Assembly (NCBI RefSeq): GCF_947623445.1
Contig: NC_135247.1
Location: forward strand, 3,660,501 to 3,724,500
Direction of reading: 5' to 3'
DNA: 64,000 nt
Origin: Clavelina lepadiformis
Lineage: Eukaryota > Chordata > Ascidiacea > Aplousobranchia > Clavelinidae
Part shown: in pieces, positions 51,621 through 63,065 of the stretch
How positions within the stretch are numbered: position 1 is the first letter of the stretch
Layout of the letters: each line of letters starts with the position of its first letter
The notes under the pieces: model-generated
The model's database searches: none
What the model was told of the DNA's origin: nothing
Seen by the model: only the letters and a program-made list of their open reading frames with translations
Program-made: the position numbers and the translations under genes

Positions 51621-52623
51621 CTCATCTGCTCAAATCATCGGTTGTCGTTCTGTGTTGGCTTTCTATTTTATTGCTGTTTGCAAACTTGTTCTGTCGATTT
51701 GCATTTTAGTTGAAGTCAGTTTTTGCAAAATGTGATGTTGTATCAGACTTGTATTTGCGTCTTTTCGGTTGTTTCAAAACTACGAAAATAGCTCATTATA
51801 AGCTGTATATACCCCTCGATCATTTGTAGGATCCCTATGGTTCGTATAGTTCGTAAGCACAAACAGTAAGATTATATGATCAATTAGACAACAAAGCTTT
51901 CACAACAGAGAAAAAATAAGTTTTTTAGTGCGCTTTTAAAGACTTGCATTTTTGGCAGTGATCAATAGAATAACAAAGTAAGCCGCACAAAAATCGAACC
52001 GGGTATATTTTGACAAACGATAAGGCACCGCGTCGACGTGCGGAACAAGTCTTGCCCAGATCTTGCCCAGATGAACACTGACGAAGACAAGGCGATTCTT
52101 CTCTCATGAGAAATCAAAACAGATGTTATGACGTAAAATCGAAAAGCCAACCTGAGCTTTATTTCAATTTCGTTAAGCCTGCGAAAGTAAACAATATTAG
52201 GTAACACAGATATGAAAGTCGGGTCGTTTTTTGCGGGCTATGCTTGGATCCTAGTTCGGACTAAAGTCTATGAAACATTTTGGGCGGAATTCGGGCCTCT
52301 AGGCAAGTGTTTTTACAAAATTAAGAAGTTTAAAATTAAAATAAATTTACAACATTTTGCAATATTTTATCAAAATATGAAGTGTGAATTGCCTGCTTGT
52401 CCTCCTTATTTTGTTGCTTTCAGGCTTTTTCGAGACTAAATCGGGATTTAAAAAAAATTCTCTTTAAAATTTGATTTAAAACCCAGTTTCAAAGAACAAG
52501 TGAGTATTATTACATGCAAGCTACATCACGGCCTTTACTTACCGATAACGAGCGTGAAATAGCAACCAAAGGTCTTAAATTTGGAATCTTTCACAATAAA
52601 GCTAGCGCTGATATCCATTTTAA

Positions 52624-53006
52624 TTAAATAACCATCATTCTTAACCGAAAATCGGCACAATCGGTTGTCAAGTTCTTAAGGTTTGTGAGACGATTACGGA
52701 TTTGAGGGTTGTTGATCGGCAGATTGGCGGCCAGTTTGGGATGTTTATGAGACAAAAAGGTTGAATCTGCGATAAACACCGTAATGAAAACCGCGAACAC
52801 AACTCGAGCAAGCGTGCTCTTCTGCAGATGATTGTCTAGTAGTTCTACGACTACGTGTTTGACATCTTCTACCAGCTGTACGCCCAGTGGCAGGCTAGAA
52901 AGCAACAAGTACTAACTTTTAAGTCTTGCTACGACCCGGCCCGAAGACATCAAGGCCAGGCCTACAAAATGTGAGCGGCAAATGCGCTACCCACTAGATA
53001 GGTCAT
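52624..53006 (-). CDS. Candidate small two-exon gene or exon pair, unrecognised
   Basis: On the minus strand, 53006-52966 (ATG, 41 nt) and 52894-52624 join through a 71-bp GT-AG intron with matching phase to give 103 aa. The acceptor is a good TTGTTGCTTTCTAG. The protein begins MTYLVGSAFAAHIFLPLG and continues VEDVKHVVVELLDNHLQ. It then has a hydrophobic stretch, ARVVFAVFITVFIADSTFL, that could cross a membrane. Codons are less AT-rich than the surroundings. The pattern recalls one or two membrane helices of a transporter, but I cannot name a family. It could be a fragment of a larger gene or of a mobile element. Confidence 0.35.
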
Positions 53007-54649
53007 TGTATTGGTATAGTTAATGTCAATCATTATATCTTTCTTAACAAAACTCAATCGGCGCTGTCCATGTTTTTCAATTATTGAAAAAACTTTCCCC
53101 AAACTTTCTCACAAGCTCATGCTGAAGAAACAAAAGAGACCATGCCTATAGGTTACAATTAAAGTTCATAGAAGCACAGGTAGGTTGTTCTCTGAAAAAA
53201 ACATCAGCTTCTTACTCTCATCGAATTCTGCCAAAGCTTGGAAAACACCAAAAATAGACTGACTGACTGACTTTAGCGACTGCTAAGAAATCTTAAGAGA
53301 CCTCCAAAGAAATACCAGGAGACCGCCATTTTTTAAGAACAATGTCAATTTTCTACTATATAGTTGCAAAGGTATAGGCTATATTTTGAGTGACCGTTGG
53401 GAAAATTTAAGAGACCGTCTTGGTACCCAAAACACCATAAAAGCACTGAATATGAGAACGTATCAATCCCATTCTTATTCTTAACAAGAATAGACTGAAA
53501 ATCACAATGACTATAAATAACCATTTGTACGACCGCTCTTGGATCTCGACCACCAGATTCCAACCAGGCCTAGCGTTCATTCTCCGGTTCAAAAATCGTT
53601 ATCATTGCAGTCACTGGGAGTGCAGCGTTACCACGTTTTATCCACTCAATTTTTTTTATTATATTGTACGTATAATCACTGGGAACAGAATGGAAAGCGA
53701 TGTTATGGTATGTGGTGTTTATTCGAATTCAGTTAGTAAACAAATTTTGCAAAAGACGTTTTCGATAACATTGACGATGACGATGATATTGCAGTTTAAG
53801 CTGAAACAACCAACTTAGCAGCTGGTGAGTGCTCCTATGATCACAGGTGAGAAAACTTTAAACATATCTGCCCTTTACCATGTATTTACTGTCAATTCAT
53901 GTTGCAATAAATGGGCAAATCTTATCCACAGCGAAGAAGATCCGCAACAACTAAAGGATGTTACACGTTGAAACCTTAAAGTGTGAAGGCTTTCAGCAGA
54001 AAGCATTTACAATGTCGAAACGTTGGAAATCACAAGTGATGTCGTTTGATCGTCAGGAGCTTTAACGTTGAGATCAGAAGCAATCCTTCTCTTTCTTCCT
54101 CCAGCTTGACCTGCTGAGACGCAGAGAAATGACGTCGTCGTGGCCAAGGTGACAGTTGATGTTGAAAGCCCGAAGATATTTAGTTCCCTAGGATTGAACT
54201 TAAATAGGCATTTTATTGGGTAGTGGCCACTGGTCAATGGCCATCCATGCCGCGCAATAAACCCAGCCATTTGAGTTATCACTGATAACTTATCAGGCAT
54301 CAGCGTAGACACAAAAACCGTCGGGACGACTTAAACCTTGCACGAAGAATAGATGCAGTTGTTGTTTATGGCGATGTGGATTGAATATTGTTATAGCGAC
54401 TGATCTTTGCTGAAGTGACAAACGAATTGGCATCTGGAAGAAAACAGGAAACAAAACTTTTAACTTTGTTAGCCTATGTATATTGCCATGACGTGTGACA
54501 TAACTTAGCGTAAGTATCAAATATAACTTATTCATTGTTGTCATATATAACCTATGCTATAGGCCTATATGTTCCACAGCTTTGAAAGTGGTAATTGAAT
54601 TAACACATAACTTCATGCAAATTTGTCACCCCTGTAACAGCTGATAAAT

Positions 54650-54985
54650 AATGGCGCCTTCACTTGCTTTGTTCACGGAATTGATTGAACTGGGATTGTA
54701 GGACACGATGACGTAAGTTGCACCTGTTTGAGCCTAAAGGCTTATACACTACCTCTGCAGCCTTATCGCGACGTTTTGTTCCTTTACGCTTCGTGTTAAT
54801 TGCAGCACTAATTGTTGATATTTTTAATCTGAACGTTTATTTTAGAACTGACAGGTTCGGGAGAGGTTGTTCCGCGCAGTATCGTGATTTTAGCCTCCTG
54901 ATTTCTAAAACGTTTGCTGACCACTCGGCATATCTTACAAAAGTATTTACGGTTTATGTTGGATTGGTCCCAACTTTACAATAAG
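54650..54985 (+). repeat. Upstream block of the tandem family, copy before gene B
   Basis: It holds AATTGATTGAACTGGGAT, TTGAGCCTAAAGG, ATCGCGACGT and GCAGCACTAATTGTTG in this order, words that recur at 57240-57425, 59060-59340 (inverted), 59595-59930 and 62845-63065. It lies about 500-800 bp before gene B. The 88-codon frame across it shares LIAALIV with a frame in the inverted copy, but most resemblance is at DNA level, so I treat it as a duplicated promoter-side segment. Confidence 0.65.
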
Positions 54986-55473
54986 CCATGACTCGAAGGA
55001 AAAATAAAGTTTTTATCTAATTTTATGAAAAATATTGCTTTTCATCTTGCTTGAGTGTAGCGAGGTTATTTTTACCTCCCCCTATAGTTTACTCATTTTC
55101 GGTTAATTCGTATTCTGAATAAAATTTATAAAATGGCTTAAGTTTTACTAGTAATTTAGCATAACTATGGATGACGTATATATAGGCCTACAGAAGGTTT
55201 CGGTACCGTACGTCAACACCGATAATGAGAGTTCGTAAAACAATGGTAAATTTTTATGAAACTGTGTCGCGCCTTAGGTAGGCTACAGATTAATTGGCTA
55301 ATAACGTAGCGACGAGCTACAGAAATCATTAATGCCAATAATATCACAGTCTTACGTTGTATCTTATGAATTCCACACTTTATACTGATAATCCTGTTTA
55401 GATATTTTATTCCTAATTTTTGTCTTGGAACCAACGCTCGCTTTTAAAAACACATTATAAATTTAAGTTGACA

Positions 55474-55981
55474 ATGCCATCGGTTAAACAAATTATTGAT
55501 CTGCTTTCGTATCTCACCTACAATTACAGCGTCCTTTTTGTGGCCGGAGAAAATCCCAAAAGACTTGTTGTGCAGGATTACCAAGTCAGAAATTCTGAAG
55601 TAGCATTTGGTAAATTCGAAATAATTTTCTATAGTTTTCATCCATGCTGATTTCTGCTGCTTATCAACCGCGACTTAGCAAGTGTTTATAAATTATTTAA
55701 AAGAAATTTTATTACCGTTTAAAGGAAGACTCATGACTCCTGCGATGTCGTCGAGCCGTTTAAATTCAACAGTTTTACTCTCGGATATTTTGTACCGGCT
55801 GACCGACGAAGAAAAGAAGGAAATTGCAGAAAGAACGAAAAAGATTTTTAAAAAACACTGTAACAACATCGACTACGGCATGACTGCAGCTTTCAATCAC
55901 AAGAGCAAAGCGTTAAGAGAAGATATAATAAATAACTTGATTTCTTTCATTGAAACTGAAGCGTATTCACTTTCGGTTTGA
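55474..55981 (+). CDS. Unrecognised tandem-family gene B, two exons, 130 aa
   Basis: Exons 55474-55609 and 55725-55981, phase-1 intron of 115 bp. Exon 1 gives MPSVKQIIDLLSYLTYN, then SVLFVAGENPKRLVVQ. Exon 2 gives LYRLTDEEKKEIAERTKKIF and, at the end, LREDIINNLISFIETEA. These match gene A and inverted gene C in the same positions. The start is the ATG shared by the family; an upstream in-frame extension exists but is not conserved. Unlike A, C and D, this copy ends right after EAYSLSV, without the Asn/Lys-rich tail. Confidence 0.85.
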
Positions 55982-56083
55982 AGTATCTCTATTGCCAATA
56001 TGAAAATGATTTATATGCATTCATTGTCTTTCTATTCTGTTACACTCTCGTTGGTTGTTACTTGTAATTGATTTTTGCATTTT

Positions 56084-56089
56084 ATTAAA
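56084..56089 (+). terminator. Possible polyadenylation signal of family gene B
   Basis: ATTAAA about 100 bp after the stop. The text around it (TTTTGCATTTTA, TTTTGCAAAA) resembles the 3' flank of gene A. Confidence 0.45.
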
Positions 56090-56464
56090 CGTTAGATTTT
56101 GCAAAACTTGTTGTTTCATCGGATTTCTTGTGTCTTACTTACTGTTACTATGCGTTGTTTACTATACAGGATTCTAACATGTTTCTATACTGATGTCATA
56201 ACCTTCTGTTTTTTGCTTGTAAAGATAGAATACCGTCGGCTTGTAGACATGGCTTAGACCTACGTTGAAAATCCTCGCTCCCAAAATATAGTAAAAACTA
56301 AACGGTAGTGGAAGAATTAGTGTTTCGTGGCGTGTATGAGTTTTCATGGCGAAGGACAAAGACGATAAGCGGCAGTACAGTTAATGTTGATGTTCAACTC
56401 ATGAAAATGTGAAATTAATTCATTTAAGTGGAATATACGGACGCTAAATAACCTATAAACTACA

Positions 56465-56636
56465 GGTAGTTGATCAACTGAGTGACAGTTCATTTGAGTG
56501 ACACATTGGAAAGTACTGTTCAAACTACAGTAATGGGTTAGGGTTAATTATGTCACTCGAATGAATGATTTATGTCATAATTATGTCACTCAAATACTGT
56601 CACTCAAATAAACTGTCACTCAGATGATATACACCC
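56465..56636. mobile_element. Miniature inverted-repeat transposon, 172 bp, 8-bp target duplication
   Basis: The ends GGTAGTTGATCAACTGAG and GGGTGTATATCATCTGAG (complement of the right end) both run into an almost identical TGACAGTTyATTTGAGTGACA, so the inner inverted repeat matches over about 28 of 30 bases. The flanks are identical copies of aaactaca (56457-56464 and 56637-56644). Extra copies of GTCACTCAAAT lie inside. It has no coding capacity and inserted between family genes B and C. Confidence 0.82.
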
Positions 56637-57239
56637 AAACTACAATATGAAGCGCGGCAGCCATCGACGGAGCAATTCGTTTCTTAGGAAATATCATGTA
56701 ATGTTAAGGCGTAAAATTGATTCGCTATAATAAGCTTTGTTTCACAGTGTCGCCATCAGTAAACGACTTTACCAGTTTAAAATGAGAAATACTAAGAACT
56801 TATGTTGCTCAAACGTTAAAATGAAACACTGTGTTAAAACCGTCAATGTATTAGTCACTTCTTTATTGGCAATCTTGAACAAAGGAACACCTGCGCGGAG
56901 CAGCGAATGTTATTTTGAAGATGACCCAACCAAACGTAATTTTGGAATTGACTCAAACTATTGGATGAATTTAAAGAGGTTTAAAAGCTGAATATGAGAT
57001 CAACTGCATCCTTTAGGTACAAAATCCACGAGAATGATTTATAGCCAGGACTGGACTACTTACTTAAAAGTTGCGTGCTCATCAGACTGTTAACGCATTG
57101 GACAAACAAGTGGAAATCAAATTGGAAGAACAAAAACGAAGTAAGATCTACAGAGATAAATCCAAAGTTACGAAACACTTTCACGATAATGCTTGCCACA
57201 CCATAGATTTTCTGTGGGTCGAGAGAATGGTTTCGTCTC

Positions 57240-57425
57240 TTTTAATCCTTTTCTCACACTTTTTACTTGTTTGGGCCTAAAGGTATATTGTAGACTATAC
57301 GCTACAACTGATGCAACTTTATCGCCACGGTTTACGTTTACTGCAAATTGCAGTGCTGATTGTTATTGTTTCACAATCTAGTCTGGGCAGGTTCAGCAAA
57401 GTTTGTTATTTTAAAATCAGTTTGC
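57240..57425 (+). repeat. Orphan upstream block of the tandem family
   Basis: It contains TTGGGCCTAAAGG, TTTATCGCCACGGTTTACG, GCAGTGCTGATTGTT and GGTTCAGCAAAG in the same order as the blocks before the other family genes. No family gene follows on the plus strand; the next gene, C, faces the other way and has its own block. It is probably the remains of a unit whose gene was lost or inverted. Confidence 0.55.
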
Positions 57426-58161
57426 GCGGTTGATACTAATTCTTAAAAAGAAATTGCAAAAAACATTTTTCTCTGACGTTATACCATTTTAAACTTGTTA
57501 CAGTTATTAGCTGCTTTAGAAAAGCGCTATATTTCAGACAGTTTTAAACAACGTTCGTTTTACTTTAATGTCTTCCATATAATCTGAGATAAACAATTCT
57601 ACTTAATTTTCTACCTCATTAGAGTTTACATGAGTTCAATCAAAGCAAAGATTTACAATGATTACGTCATATATTTCCGGAGAAACCATATATGCTCCAT
57701 CATTTGGCAATGCTTTATATTTTTGAGTGTAAGCCTAAAAATTTATATTTCGTCTGTACAGTAGAATATTGAAACAAGATTTTACGATTTCATGAGCTGC
57801 ATCATCGACTAATAACTGCAAATCGCTTGGTATTAATTAGCCAGAATTAAAAAGCCAAAAACGCTTTGAAGCACTTATTTTTTCTGCAAACATAAAATTT
57901 TTATTACCATGCATGTGTGACAATGTTAATCGCATCTATAAAAGCAGACAGGCGCAAAATCGTTATCGAAAAAAAAATCAAATAAATTAATTATTATACA
58001 CTATGCAGGTCTAATACACTTGCTTTAATTGTTATAATTGCGACTGCATTCCATTTGAAGTCTACGGCAATATTTACTTAACGATATTTATACTGTACAC
58101 GTTACAAGTAAATATATATATTTGGGAAAAGCTAAAGATAAAAAAATAACCTAGATAAAAT

Positions 58162-58167
58162 TTTATT
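58162..58167 (-). terminator. Possible polyadenylation signal of family gene C
   Basis: AATAAA on the minus strand, 170 bp after the gene C stop codon. Confidence 0.4.
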
Positions 58168-58336
58168 ACAAGCAACAAATAGTTAACAGCAGTAAGTTAT
58201 GTTAAGAGTAAAATGTAGCCATGGACATCTTACCCAGAGTCTGGCATTTACTGACATTTAAATGAAGAAAACAAATTCGCGAGCAGCAACAAACAAGTGC
58301 GTTCATATAAAAATAAAACCAAATGGTTATTGAGCT

Positions 58337-58838
58337 TTAAATTTCGTTGAAGTTGTTCTGACTTAAAAGAGACATCGCCTCTGATTCAATAAAAGTAATC
58401 AGCTGATTTATAATGGTATCTTTTAAACCTTTATTATTGGTGGCGCAAGCTGTTGCAATGGCGAAATCAAGCTCATCGTGTTCTTCTAAAATCTTCTTTG
58501 TTCTTTCAGCAATTTCTTTCTTTTCGTCGTCGGTGAGCCGGTACAGTACTTCTGACAGAGGAGCTACATTCGCCGCTCTCAACATACTGCCTAAATGGAA
58601 AATAAATTTGATTTCATTCAAAAATATTTGCTAGTTAAAAGCTGAGATCGGCAAAGCGCAAAAATGCTCACAGATTTACATATTATACCAAATTCATTAT
58701 ACCAAGCGGTGTATTTTCTAGGTCTGTCAAATTTTCCCGCACAAAACAGCGTCTGGATTCTTGCCGGCTCACAAAAATGACCCTGTGGTTGTAGGTTAGG
58801 AAGGAAAGCAATTCAATGATTTCTGCAACCGATGACAT
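58337..58838 (-). CDS. Unrecognised tandem-family gene C, inverted, two exons, 129 aa
   Basis: On the minus strand, exon 1 is 58838-58703 and exon 2 is 58590-58337, with a 112-bp phase-1 intron. Exon 1 reads MSSVAEIIELLSFLTYN, then VIFVSRQESRRCFV. Exon 2 reads VLYRLTDDEKKEIAERTKKI, later IINQLITFIESEAMSLL and a QNNFNEI tail. It is close to gene B in exon 1 and to gene D in the tail. It is the only member on the minus strand, so an inversion followed or accompanied the duplications. Family function unknown. Confidence 0.86.
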
Positions 58839-59059
58839 AATCAACCTAAAATTTGACTCTTTTAAAATAATTTTGAATCTAAGACCGACAAAACCGAAAC
58901 GAAAATAAAGACATATTGTAAAATTTGTAACACATCGGTAATTTAGTTTAGAGATCACGTATCCACAGTCACGTATACAGAATTGAAGTTACATCATCAC
59001 AGTTTTGTGTTAGATTATAATATGATGATTCTTCAAAACAGATAAAACCACAACTCACT

Positions 59060-59340
59060 TTATCTTAAAGTGACGGTTCAACGCAAAACCTAAATTAGTA
59101 AAACCGTGGGCAACTTTGTAAAGTGTAAATATAACCCGGAGTAAAAGCTGACAGATCGAGTCGTTCAAACACAGTCACCAGCGTTGCGTATTTGAACACT
59201 GAACTAAAAATCGACTTTTGGCAACCTTGCGCAGTATAAAATGAACTGAACAGTATAAATGATTTCAAAACACCAACAATTAGTGCAGCAATCAGCAAAA
59301 AGCGTAATACCGCAGTAGTTGTGAACGATAAAACCTTTAG
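59060..59340 (-). repeat. Upstream block of the tandem family, copy before gene C
   Basis: Read on the minus strand it has CCTAAAGGTTTTATCG and GCTGCACTAATTGTTGGTG, matching the block before gene B. It lies about 220-500 bp before the gene C start, so it moved with the gene during inversion. Confidence 0.6.
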
Positions 59341-59594
59341 GAGTTTTAGGCGATAAAGCGGATTTAAAGATTAAGTAAGGCAGTCTTTCGATTTTTTGTA
59401 AAAGATTGTTTTATTGTCCGAGAGTTTTAGATCATTGGCAGAAAATTTTAGATTTTAATCTCAAATATTGAATACATAGCAGTATCCCTCTCTTTCCCTT
59501 CACAAGCAAAGTCTAAACACTGCTTTGTTCTTTTTATCGCAATTAGTTTGCCAAACTTGTAAATTTGAACCGGTACTTACTTGGTTAAATTGGA

Positions 59595-59930
59595 AGTGTG
59601 GAACCTTGTGAAGCGTGCTTCACCTGTTTCAGCCTGAAAGCCTATTGCACACTACCCCGCCGCAATCTTATTTTGTTGTCTGAGCTTTTACCCTTTTGTG
59701 CTGCTGCACTAAAGTTGGTGTTTTAAAGCAAGAATATTCACTTTAAAGAGCAGGTTTAGCAAAAATATTTATTTTAATTCAATTTATTCATTTTTTATTG
59801 TATTTAGCCTACAACAGTTTTAAAATCTCGGATGTTCAGTTTTTAAGCTGGCTATAGCAAGATATGTTTTAGAAATGCGCTCACGGTTTATGTCAAGCCC
59901 CAGTCCCAAATTTGCAGTGAGTATCGAAAC
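59595..59930 (+). repeat. Upstream block of the tandem family, copy before gene D
   Basis: CACCTGTTTCAGCCTGAAAG, GCTGCACTAAAGTTGGTG, CAGGTTTAGCAAA and CACGGTTTATGT follow in the order seen before genes B and E. It is more decayed than the others. Confidence 0.6.
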
Positions 59931-60104
59931 AGTGAGTTTGAATTTTCATCTACTTTTTCTCTTATTTTTCTTGTTACAAGATAATTATTTTGGACCTATT
60001 CTGAAAGGAGTTTTATTCTACTGTGAACTTAAGAAAAAGTGAACGAACTGGTATCAGTTAAGCAGCATAACCGTTAAAGCATAATAACATGACATGTCAC
60101 ACAG

Positions 60105-60124
60105 ATGACTGGTGACATGTCAAA
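60105..60124 (+). promoter_or_regulatory. Shared 20-bp upstream motif, family gene D
   Basis: ATGACTGGTGACATGTCAAA, 358 bp before the gene D start, matches the motifs before genes A and E. An additional ACATGACATGTCA palindromic word sits directly upstream. Confidence 0.5.
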
Positions 60125-60481
60125 ACTATGATAAAATGACAGTTATTAAAGCGCTAGCACATTTCGGTGTTAATAGTCCGCAACAAGTTTTCAATGACAT
60201 AGTCAAAGACAAACGATTCATTGTATGCTTGTTATAGTGAAGTCAGCATTTTTGTGAGCTTTCTGTATAAGAAAAAGTGAGTAAGAAACCTAAATCCTGG
60301 AAAATTCTGATATCTCACAAAAATAGATAAAAGAAAACTAAAGCATTTTGATTTTTCCAGCGATTACCACGACAAGATTTTATTAGATAATATTATTTGA
60401 TACAGTTAATCTAACTTAAGATCTTATTTACATTTGACCTTTTTTCGGTGTTAGAGAGTATAATACGTAGATAGTTTGACA

Positions 60482-61043
60482 ATGCCAACAAATAGACAAA
60501 TTATTTGTTTGCTTCGGTACCTTTCCTATAAACACAGCGTCTTCCTCGTTGGAGGTGAAAATCCTGGAAAATATGTTTTCCTGGAGGATCCTACTAGAGA
60601 AAGTCTTGGTAACTATATTTAGTTGCTGCAACATTTATTTATGATGTTTAAACTACACCAACCGCGGTTTTTACCAGCAGCAAATTTAACTTTATTTCCA
60701 TGAATTAATCATTAGTTAATTGGATTAATTAACTAATGTAGGCAGTGCCGTGTTGCCTGCGATGGTGGCTAATGGCACTGAGAAATCAGTAGCTTCACTG
60801 TCGGACGCATTGCAGTGGATGACCGACGAGGAACAAAAGAAATTAGCCGAAAGAACGAGGAAGATATTGGCAAAAACCGGTGACATTAACTCGGCCATGA
60901 TTGAAGCGTATAGCGAGGAGAACAAAGATTTAAAAAAAGCTTTGCTCAAAGACTTGATTGCTTTCATTGAATCCGACGCGATGTCACTTCTTTCAAATAA
61001 AAACTTCAAAAAATATGAAGCTGAAGATGAAGAATGTAGATGA
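60482..61043 (+). CDS. Unrecognised tandem-family gene D, two exons, 142 aa
   Basis: Exons 60482-60608 and 60742-61043, phase-1 intron of 133 bp. Exon 1: MPTNRQIICLLRYLSYKHSV, then FLVGGENPGKYVFLED. Exon 2: ALQWMTDEEQKKLAERTRKI, LLKDLIAFIESDAMSLL, then an acidic tail YEAEDEECR. It keeps both conserved blocks but differs in replacing LYRL by LQWM and in having the longest C-terminus. The start is the ATG conserved in all members. Confidence 0.86.
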
Positions 61044-61145
61044 AAAGTATGAACATTTTGAACTTTAGCTAAAGTTGTTATTTTTTTTATAAACGTTCGT
61101 GTAGTTGGCTGCCGTTCACAAATTTTTTCTGTTCTCCCCTATTTC

Positions 61146-61151
61146 AATAAA
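61146..61151 (+). terminator. Polyadenylation signal of family gene D
   Basis: AATAAA 103 bp after the stop, in a position matching the signal of gene B. Confidence 0.55.
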
Positions 61152-62053
61152 TATCTGTTTCTGCAAAAGGTGCTACTTCTTCAGACTCGTAGTGAAGATT
61201 ACATATTGACGTGATCTATTTTCAGTTTGAATTAACACTGTGGAAGTATACGTAGGCTGCTGTCAGCGATTATTAATCTCTTTTCATAAACATTCCTGTA
61301 AAGTATTCGCCTTTAAAATTTACAGTAATTTGCAAAATCCACGTTAAGGCAAAAAATACGTGCACTTGATCCAATATTGGCGTTCAATTTCTCTAAAAAA
61401 ATGATACCAAGCTGCACAGAATGATGTGTGATTGATTATAGCGCAATTCATAAAAATGTGAAATTCATTCCTGTGTTTGAATGCGGACGAAAGATATACT
61501 GATAGGTAAATTTTTTACCTAAAAAAGCAGTACCCGTAAATGGTGAAATTGGTGCATAAAATACTCTAAAACGTTTTTAATGGCTATATCTATGAGAAGT
61601 GAAGTCCCAAAAACGTTCAAACGAATATTTAGGTTAATGTTTTCGCTCAATTTAAGCTTGAAAACAATTTGCAGTAATATATACAGTACAACGTTTTCGT
61701 AGCATTTCAATCTATAAATCCAAGTTGAGCATCAAATCCCTTACGCTTAAGCTTACATCACTTAACTTATGCTCATGCAAGTTTATGATTTCATCAGCAC
61801 AGCGGTTATGCATCGCAGCAAAAATGGTGTCATTTGTGCAGACTTTCCATTAAACTTTCTTCTGCAACATTGTTGTTACTATCAAAGACTAATGATACTA
61901 CATCTTTAACTGGCATAGAGGAACAATTTTGGCTCACTGACTCACTGAAGAACAGGGTGGATTAACTTTAGGAAACAGGTCTCTACATAGTAATAGCTGA
62001 TCCATTCGAGTGACCTTTTTACACGTCTTGAAACGACTCAGGTTTAATATTTA

Positions 62054-62373
62054 GAAATGGCCGCCACCATTTCACTGATAACAATTGTGGATTCAAAGCT
62101 ATTTTTCACAGTTTCTTGTTAACCTAACTTAAATATAAAAACATAGCAACCCAAACCTAACCTAAATCTACTTTCTAATCTAAATCTAAATCCAATAAAA
62201 CCTTAAAAAAGCTAAAATCAATTTTTTGCATATCTTTTCTCTTAACCTCACCACCTGCCTTTAACAACAGGCTGCGTTACCAACTTATGGTGTAATGGTC
62301 ATTTCGTTTAGAAATAATTTCATAACGAAATAAGAAACCCAAAAGAATGCCGTTTTTGGCGGTATGCCATTTC
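62054..62373. mobile_element. Possible TA-flanked miniature transposon
   Basis: The ends GAAATGGCCGCCACC and GAAATGGCATACCGCC (complement of the right end) are similar, and both abut TA, as in Tc1/mariner-like elements. Inside lie a CCTAACCTAAATCT-like low-complexity stretch (about 62150-62200) and an ATTTCGTT/AACGAAAT inverted pair. It has no coding capacity. The repeat is short, so confidence is moderate at best. Confidence 0.4.
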
Positions 62374-62844
62374 TAAGTCATTGTCGTAAACGGTTAAGTG
62401 ACGAGAGACAGAAGAAACAAATTGGCTGAAATAGCGTCATCTTCCCTTATTTTTACGCGCCTTCAAGCTAAGGGCGATTGCAATTACAAGTTACAAATAA
62501 CTATTTGCAAGTTTCAATTCACTTTGTTTTGAAGTGGATGGGCTCACTAATATATTCAGTTTGAACTTTCACATTTAAATTTCAAAAATTTCACATTTCA
62601 AAATTCCACGTTTTGGTTTAACAGTGTTGACGTCGTCTAAATTATGTCTACTTTTAATGGGATTTAACCGCTATTTTTGTGTGTTTATGTTTTTTTTTGT
62701 TATAGCGTTTCTGCTTCTTGTGTGGGAAAAATAACCTGGACCCTTCTTCTCACACTCGGTCGCAGTTTCAACTGCTTTGTTCTTATTTTCGTGATCAACT
62801 TGGACAGGCATGCAGCTGCCAGCGGGTATAATCGCAGGATTGCG

Positions 62845-63065
62845 TTGTCCTGTTCACGTAATTGATTGAACTGGGATCCTGAAAGGTTGTGCCACCTGTC
62901 CCACCGATTTGAGCCTAAAGGTTCTTTGCACATCGCGACGTCTTGCGCTTTTACACTTGATGTTAATTACTGCGCATGATTTCGATGTTTCTAAGCCGAA
63001 CGTTCATTCTGGACTAAGCACAGTAAGCAGGTTTAGCAAAGGTCGTTACTTTAGTTACAGTTACG
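62845..63065 (+). repeat. Upstream block of the tandem family, copy before gene E
   Basis: AATTGATTGAACTGGGAT, TTGAGCCTAAAGG, ATCGCGACGT, TTGATGTTAATT and CAGGTTTAGCAAAGG. It is the clearest match to the block before gene B and lies about 600-800 bp before gene E. Confidence 0.7.

Larger units (their letters stand above)
51621..55473. other. Spacer between family genes A and B
   Basis: The first 200 bp resembles the 3' flanks of the other copies. A possible minus-strand gene lies at 52624-53006 and a shared upstream block at about 54650-54985, listed separately. A short (GACT)3 run sits near 53265. The rest shows no supported feature. Confidence 0.5.
55982..58336. other. Spacer between family genes B and C
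   Basis: It holds the 3' flank of gene B, the miniature transposon at 56465-56636 and an upstream family block at 57240-57425 with no gene after it. Two short frames at 56737-56991 and 57071-57280 have no recognisable content. The last 170 bp is the 3' flank of the minus-strand gene C, with a complementary AATAAA at 58162-58167. Confidence 0.5.
58839..60481. other. Region between divergent family genes C and D
   Basis: Genes C and D point away from each other here. The region holds their two upstream blocks and the 20-bp motif of gene D, so it must contain both promoters. No other gene is seen. Confidence 0.55.

Noticed and set aside
54007-54544. Minus-strand frames including GGRKRRIASDLNVKAP
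   Set aside because: Slightly protein-like, with acceptor-like TTTTCTTCCAG and CTGCGTCTCAG sites, but the pieces could not be joined in one frame and no family is recognised.
56737-57280. Two short plus-strand frames (84 and 69 codons) between family genes B and C
   Set aside because: They do not match the family, show no splice partners and partly overlap the orphan upstream block.
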